The notes under the pieces are model-generated. The model made no database searches. It was not told where the DNA came from and worked only from the letters and a program-made list of their open reading frames with translations. Made by a program: the position numbers and the translations under genes. Shown here piece by piece: positions 61,136 to 64,000 of a DNA stretch of 64,000 nt. Numbering within the stretch: position 1 is the stretch's first letter; each line of letters starts with the position of its first letter. Origin of the DNA: Microbacterium arborescens. GTDB lineage: Bacteria; Actinomycetota; Actinomycetes; Actinomycetales; Microbacteriaceae. The stretch spans positions 434,001 through 498,000 of the forward strand of contig QNUV01000041.1 of NCBI GenBank assembly GCA_003339645.1, read 5' to 3'.

Positions 61136-62683
61136 GTGGCCGACCCTGTGCCCCCGTGGACGCTGCTGGGCTCCTCGCCCGCCTTCGACGGATACGTGCG
61201 CGTGCGTCGCGACCGCTACCGGCTGCCCGACGGCAGCGAGAGCGACTGGGACGTCGTCGAGGTCGGCGACACCGTCACGGTGGTCGCGGTCACGGCCGAT
61301 GACACGGTCGTGCTGTTCGATCAGTATCGAGTGGGCCCGCAGCGCGTGCTGGGCGAACTCCCCGGCGGCCTCATCGATCCCGGAGAGGACGCCGTCGCCG
61401 CGGGCGTGCGCGAGCTGCTGGAGGAGACCGGGTATCGCGCCGGGGTCGTCTTCGACGCCGGCGCCGAATGGGCGGCGGCGAACGCCCGCCGCCGCCGGCA
61501 CGTGATCATCGCGGCGGACTGCACCCGCGTCGCCGAGCCCGCGTGGGGCGAACACGAGACCGGGCGGGTGCGGACCGTGGCGGCATCCGATCTCGTCGAT
61601 CATCTGATGGCGGGGGAGACCAGCGATGCCGGCCCGGCCCTGCGCGGGCTGGTCCGATTCGCGGCGAGCCGGGAAGTCGACCCCGAGCTCCGCGACCTGC
61701 AGTCGCGCGTACGTCACCTCCTCGCTGCATTCGTCGCCGGTGACAGCGTCGCCCACAGCACAGCAGCCGGCGCCACCGACGCCCACAGCGCCGATCCGTT
61801 CGATGCGTTCTGGGGTGCTGCCGCAGGCAAGAGCACCGCAGCTCTGTGGGCCGAGCTCGACGAGCTCGCGGCGGACGCAGACGAGGCGGTCCGCAGCTAC
61901 GAGCGGGGCTCGCTGCACGATTTCCTCGGCGAGGAGGCCGAGGCGATCCCGCTGTATCGGGCGGCGCTCGAGGCGGGGTTGACCGGTGAGCGGCGCTCGG
62001 CGTGCGTCATCCAGTTGGCGAGCTCGCTTCGCAACATCGGCGATCCCTCGGGTGCTCTGGCACTGCTGCATCGCTTTCCCGACACCGATGCGCTCGCCGA
62101 CGCCGCCCGGGCGTTCGAGGCGCTCGCACTGTTCAGCGATCAGAAGCCCGCGCCCGCGCTCCGGACCGCGTTGCGCGCCCTCGCCCCGCACCTGCCCGCC
62201 TACGGGCGTGCGGTGAGCGCCTACGCGGACGAGCTGGCTTCGCCGCACCGCATCCGGGCGATCTCCGTGGCCCTCGTCGTCTCCGACGGGTACGTCCTGG
62301 CTGAGGAGTACCCCGGCGCACCCGGGTCAGGGCCCTTCCTCCGGGCTCCCGGCGGCGGCATCGAGTACGGCGAGACCGCGGCTGCGGCCATGCGCCGGGA
62401 GCTGCGCGAGGAACTGGCCGCCGACGTCGAGCAGCTGCGGCTGCTCACGGTGAGCGAGAACATCTTCGACGACGGCCGCAAGAGCGGCCACGAGATCGCT
62501 CATGTCTTCGCCGTCCGCAGCGCCTCGCTCGAGGCTCTGCCGCACGGAGAGCGTCTCCCCGTGCTCGACGGCGACACCACGGTCGGCTGGTATCGCATCG
62601 ACGACCTGCGACGGGATGCGACCCCGTTCTATCCGGCCGGCATCCTCGATCTCGTCACCGCGGTCGACGCGGGCACCGTCTGA
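61136..62683 (+). CDS. NUDIX-TPR-NUDIX fusion protein
   Basis: 515-aa single open frame with three parts. Domain 1 (about 10-180) is an ADP-ribose-pyrophosphatase-like NUDIX hydrolase; the box GX5EX7REUXEEXGU is at 78-100. A helical middle section (about 235-365, RSYERGSLHDFLGEEAEAIPLYRAAL-type and a second repeat at ACVIQLASSLRNIGDPSGALALL) resembles a TPR_5 tetratricopeptide module. Domain 3 (about 370-510) is a second NUDIX hydrolase whose box is at 407-429 (GGGIEYGE, RELREEL). Both boxes keep the catalytic glutamates. It is co-transcribed with rarA. I know no characterised protein with this order; substrates are unknown. Confidence 0.8.
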   Translation: MADPVPPWTLLGSSPAFDGYVRVRRDRYRLPDGSESDWDVVEVGDTVTVVAVTADDTVVLFDQYRVGPQRVLGELPGGLIDPGEDAVAAGVRELLEETGYRAGVVFDAGAEWAAANARRRRHVIIAADCTRVAEPAWGEHETGRVRTVAASDLVDHLMAGETSDAGPALRGLVRFAASREVDPELRDLQSRVRHLLAAFVAGDSVAHSTAAGATDAHSADPFDAFWGAAAGKSTAALWAELDELAADADEAVRSYERGSLHDFLGEEAEAIPLYRAALEAGLTGERRSACVIQLASSLRNIGDPSGALALLHRFPDTDALADAARAFEALALFSDQKPAPALRTALRALAPHLPAYGRAVSAYADELASPHRIRAISVALVVSDGYVLAEEYPGAPGSGPFLRAPGGGIEYGETAAAAMRRELREELAADVEQLRLLTVSENIFDDGRKSGHEIAHVFAVRSASLEALPHGERLPVLDGDTTVGWYRIDDLRRDATPFYPAGILDLVTAVDAGTV

Positions 62684-62839
62684 TAGACTCGACCGGCTCG
62701 AAGCCCAGTTTTCGGGCATCCCTCTCTTCTGATCAAGACCTCTCGGCGTGCCCCGGCGTGCAGTCCGAGACGGGCGAGGAGGCGGAGATACGTCCGTGAG
62801 TCGTGAACGTCGCGACCACGTCATCGGAAGGAGAGCTTC

Positions 62840-63469
62840 GTGACCACGAAGTCTCAGGACCGCCGCAAGGTCCGTCTGTCGCGCGCCCTCGGCGTCGCGC
62901 TGACCCCGAAGGCCGCCCGCTACCTCGAGAAGCGTCCCTACGCTCCGGGCGAGCACGGCCGCACCAAGCGCAAGGCCGACAGCGACTACGCCGTCCGTCT
63001 GCGCGAGAAGCAGCGTCTGCGCGAGCAGTACGGCATCCGCGAGAAGCAGCTGCGCATCCAGTTCAACGAGGCCCGCCGCAAGGACGGTCTGACCGGTGAG
63101 AACCTGGTCGAGCAGCTCGAGATGCGTCTGGACGCGCTCGTCGTTCGTGCCGGTTTCGCCCGCACGACCGCACAGGCCCGCCAGCTGGTCGTGCACCGTC
63201 ACATCCTCGTCGACGGCCAGCTCGTCGACCGCCCGTCGTTCCGCGTGAAGCCGGGTCAGCTCATCCACGTCAAGGAGAAGAGCGAGTCGCTCGAGCCCTT
63301 CCAGGTTGCAGCCGCCGGTGGTCACGCCGACGTCCTGCCCCCGGTCCCGGGCTACCTCGAGGTCGAGCTCGACAAGCTGCAGGCGCGCCTCGTGCGTCGC
63401 CCGAAGCGCGCCGAGGTGCCCGTCACGTGTGACGTCCAGCTCGTCGTCGAGTACTACGCCGCGCGCTGA
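62840..63469 (+). CDS. rpsD: 30S ribosomal protein S4
   Basis: 209-aa primary 16S rRNA-binding protein. The zinc-less C-minus form starts MTTKSQDRRKVRLSRALG, with SYAPGEHG-type core (RPYAPGEHGRTKRKADSDYA near 35-52) and the S4 RNA-binding domain (LDALVVRAGFARTTAQARQLVVHRHILVDG near 97-126). GAAGGAGAG precedes the GTG start. In some bacteria S4 represses its own mRNA; the 156-nt leader here could allow that. Confidence 0.97.
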   Translation: MTTKSQDRRKVRLSRALGVALTPKAARYLEKRPYAPGEHGRTKRKADSDYAVRLREKQRLREQYGIREKQLRIQFNEARRKDGLTGENLVEQLEMRLDALVVRAGFARTTAQARQLVVHRHILVDGQLVDRPSFRVKPGQLIHVKEKSESLEPFQVAAAGGHADVLPPVPGYLEVELDKLQARLVRRPKRAEVPVTCDVQLVVEYYAAR

Positions 63470-63501
63470 GTCGCACGGCTCGCTGAGTCTCAGCACTGCC
63501 G

Positions 63502-63533
63502 CGAAGGGCGTCGGGTTCTCCCGGCGCCCTTCG
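63502..63533 (+). terminator. rpsD terminator
   Basis: 14-bp stem CGAAGGGCGTCGGG with one T-G wobble and a TTCT loop, followed by TGCTTTG. Confidence 0.85.
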
Positions 63534-63544
63534 TGCTTTGCACC

Positions 63545-63550
63545 TAACAT
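63545..63550 (+). promoter_or_regulatory. -10 box of the YtxH-like gene (leaderless)
   Basis: TAACAT ends 7 nt before the ATG at 63558. This supports the second ATG over one at 63549, which lies inside the box. Confidence 0.5.
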
Positions 63551-63557
63551 GGATGCC

Positions 63558-63860
63558 ATGAAGAACGCGCTGTGGTTCGTTTTGGGCGTCGCCGGCGGTT
63601 TCGTCGCCGCGCACGTGGTCAACAAGGATCCGCGCGGTCACGAGATGCTCGCCGAAGTCGATGCGCGGATCTCCGAGTTCGCCGACCGGATCGGCGATGC
63701 CTACCGCGAGCAGGAGGCCCGCATCGAGGGTCTCGCGGCGGACGTGAAGGGCGCGGCATCCGACGCCCTCGACTCGGCCGTAGACGCCGCCTCCGACGTC
63801 GCGGACGCGGCGCGGGACGCCGTCGCCAAGGCCAAGAGCGCCGCCGACTCCTCAGACTGA
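63558..63860 (+). CDS. Small YtxH-like membrane-associated protein
   Basis: 100-aa protein: short N-terminal hydrophobic helix (ALWFVLGVAGGFVAAHVV, about 4-21) followed by an Ala/Asp-rich amphipathic helical tail (DALDSAVDAASDVADAARDA) like YtxH/LEA-type stress proteins. Start chosen by the promoter geometry. Position between rpsD and alaS is conserved in several actinobacteria. Function unknown. Confidence 0.75.
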   Translation: MKNALWFVLGVAGGFVAAHVVNKDPRGHEMLAEVDARISEFADRIGDAYREQEARIEGLAADVKGAASDALDSAVDAASDVADAARDAVAKAKSAADSSD

Positions 63861-63927
63861 TACCCGACCCGATTGCGGCGTCGCGCCCCGGGGCGCGACG
63901 CCGATGCCTGCCTGCCGAAGGAACCCG

Positions 63928-64000
63928 ATGAAGACCGCCGAGATCGCCCAGCGCTACCTGGACTACTTCGAGAAGAAGGGGCACACGATCGTGCCCTCCG
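63928..64000 (+). CDS. alaS: Alanyl-tRNA synthetase, 5' end only
   Basis: The first 24 residues MKTAEIAQRYLDYFEKKGHT match the universally conserved AlaRS opening (RxxFLxFFxxxGHxxVPS). GAAGGA precedes the ATG. The rest lies beyond the window. Confidence 0.9.
   Translation, partial: MKTAEIAQRYLDYFEKKGHTIVPS

Overview
This is one continuous, gene-dense stretch of chromosome from a high-GC actinomycete, most likely a Microbacterium or close relative in the Microbacteriaceae. The evidence is the strong G/C third-position bias, frequent GTG starts, and actinobacterial marker genes (SepH, DUF3000, DUF3093, DUF3159, DUF3710, DUF4193, DUF7455, a lysine- and acid-rich SigA N-terminus). Many promoters have a TAnnnT -10 box only 6-7 nt before the start codon, the mark of leaderless transcription. 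No gap without a gene reaches 300 bp. I found no phage, insertion sequence, integrase or CRISPR array; this is core genome with a few accessory genes.

Layout. 1-3.4 kb: the 5' two thirds of lpd and pepA on the minus strand, then a PAC2-family gene. 3.6-7.8 kb: sigA translationally coupled to a CofE-like ligase and two tandem sugar-transfer-type ATP-grasp genes. 8-13 kb: a small zinc-ribbon protein, and parE and parC facing each other. 13-18 kb: a phosphodiesterase, sepH, DUF4193, DUF3093, and the dut-DUF3710-DUF3159 operon. 18-24 kb: acnA behind a perfect 24-bp palindrome, dxs, and a TetR/membrane-protein pair. 24-32 kb: pepN, then a minus-strand block of fadB-like, fadA-like, rnd and DUF3000. 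32-38 kb: an alpha/beta hydrolase, a RibD-like reductase, zapE, amt with a GlnR-like site, a PemK/MazF-like protein and a VIT-family transporter flanked by related inverted repeats. 38.4-38.95 kb: four tRNA genes (Val-CAC on minus; Gly-GCC, Cys-GCA, Val-GAC on plus).

39-41.4 kb: an ACT-domain regulator, an AlkD-like glycosylase and an SLC13/ArsB-type permease. 41.4-44.9 kb: a possible 23-codon leaderless ORF, thrS (TTG start), a HIT protein and a lipoprotein. 44.8-48.6 kb: a compact vitamin B6 locus (pdxK-pdxR facing away from pdxS-pdxT). 48.6-57.4 kb: yebC, ruvCAB, yajC-secD-secF and rel. 57.4-60 kb: an AbiEi-like orphan, a DUF349 protein and a small membrane protein. 59.8-64 kb: rarA, an unusual NUDIX-TPR-NUDIX fusion, rpsD, a small YtxH-like protein and the start of alaS.

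The best candidates for new biology are the CofE-like/dual ATP-grasp cassette behind sigA, the NUDIX-TPR-NUDIX fusion behind rarA, the palindromic operator upstream of acnA, the shared-TATA divergent promoter at 32.25 kb, and the leaderless 23-codon ORF at 41.42 kb.
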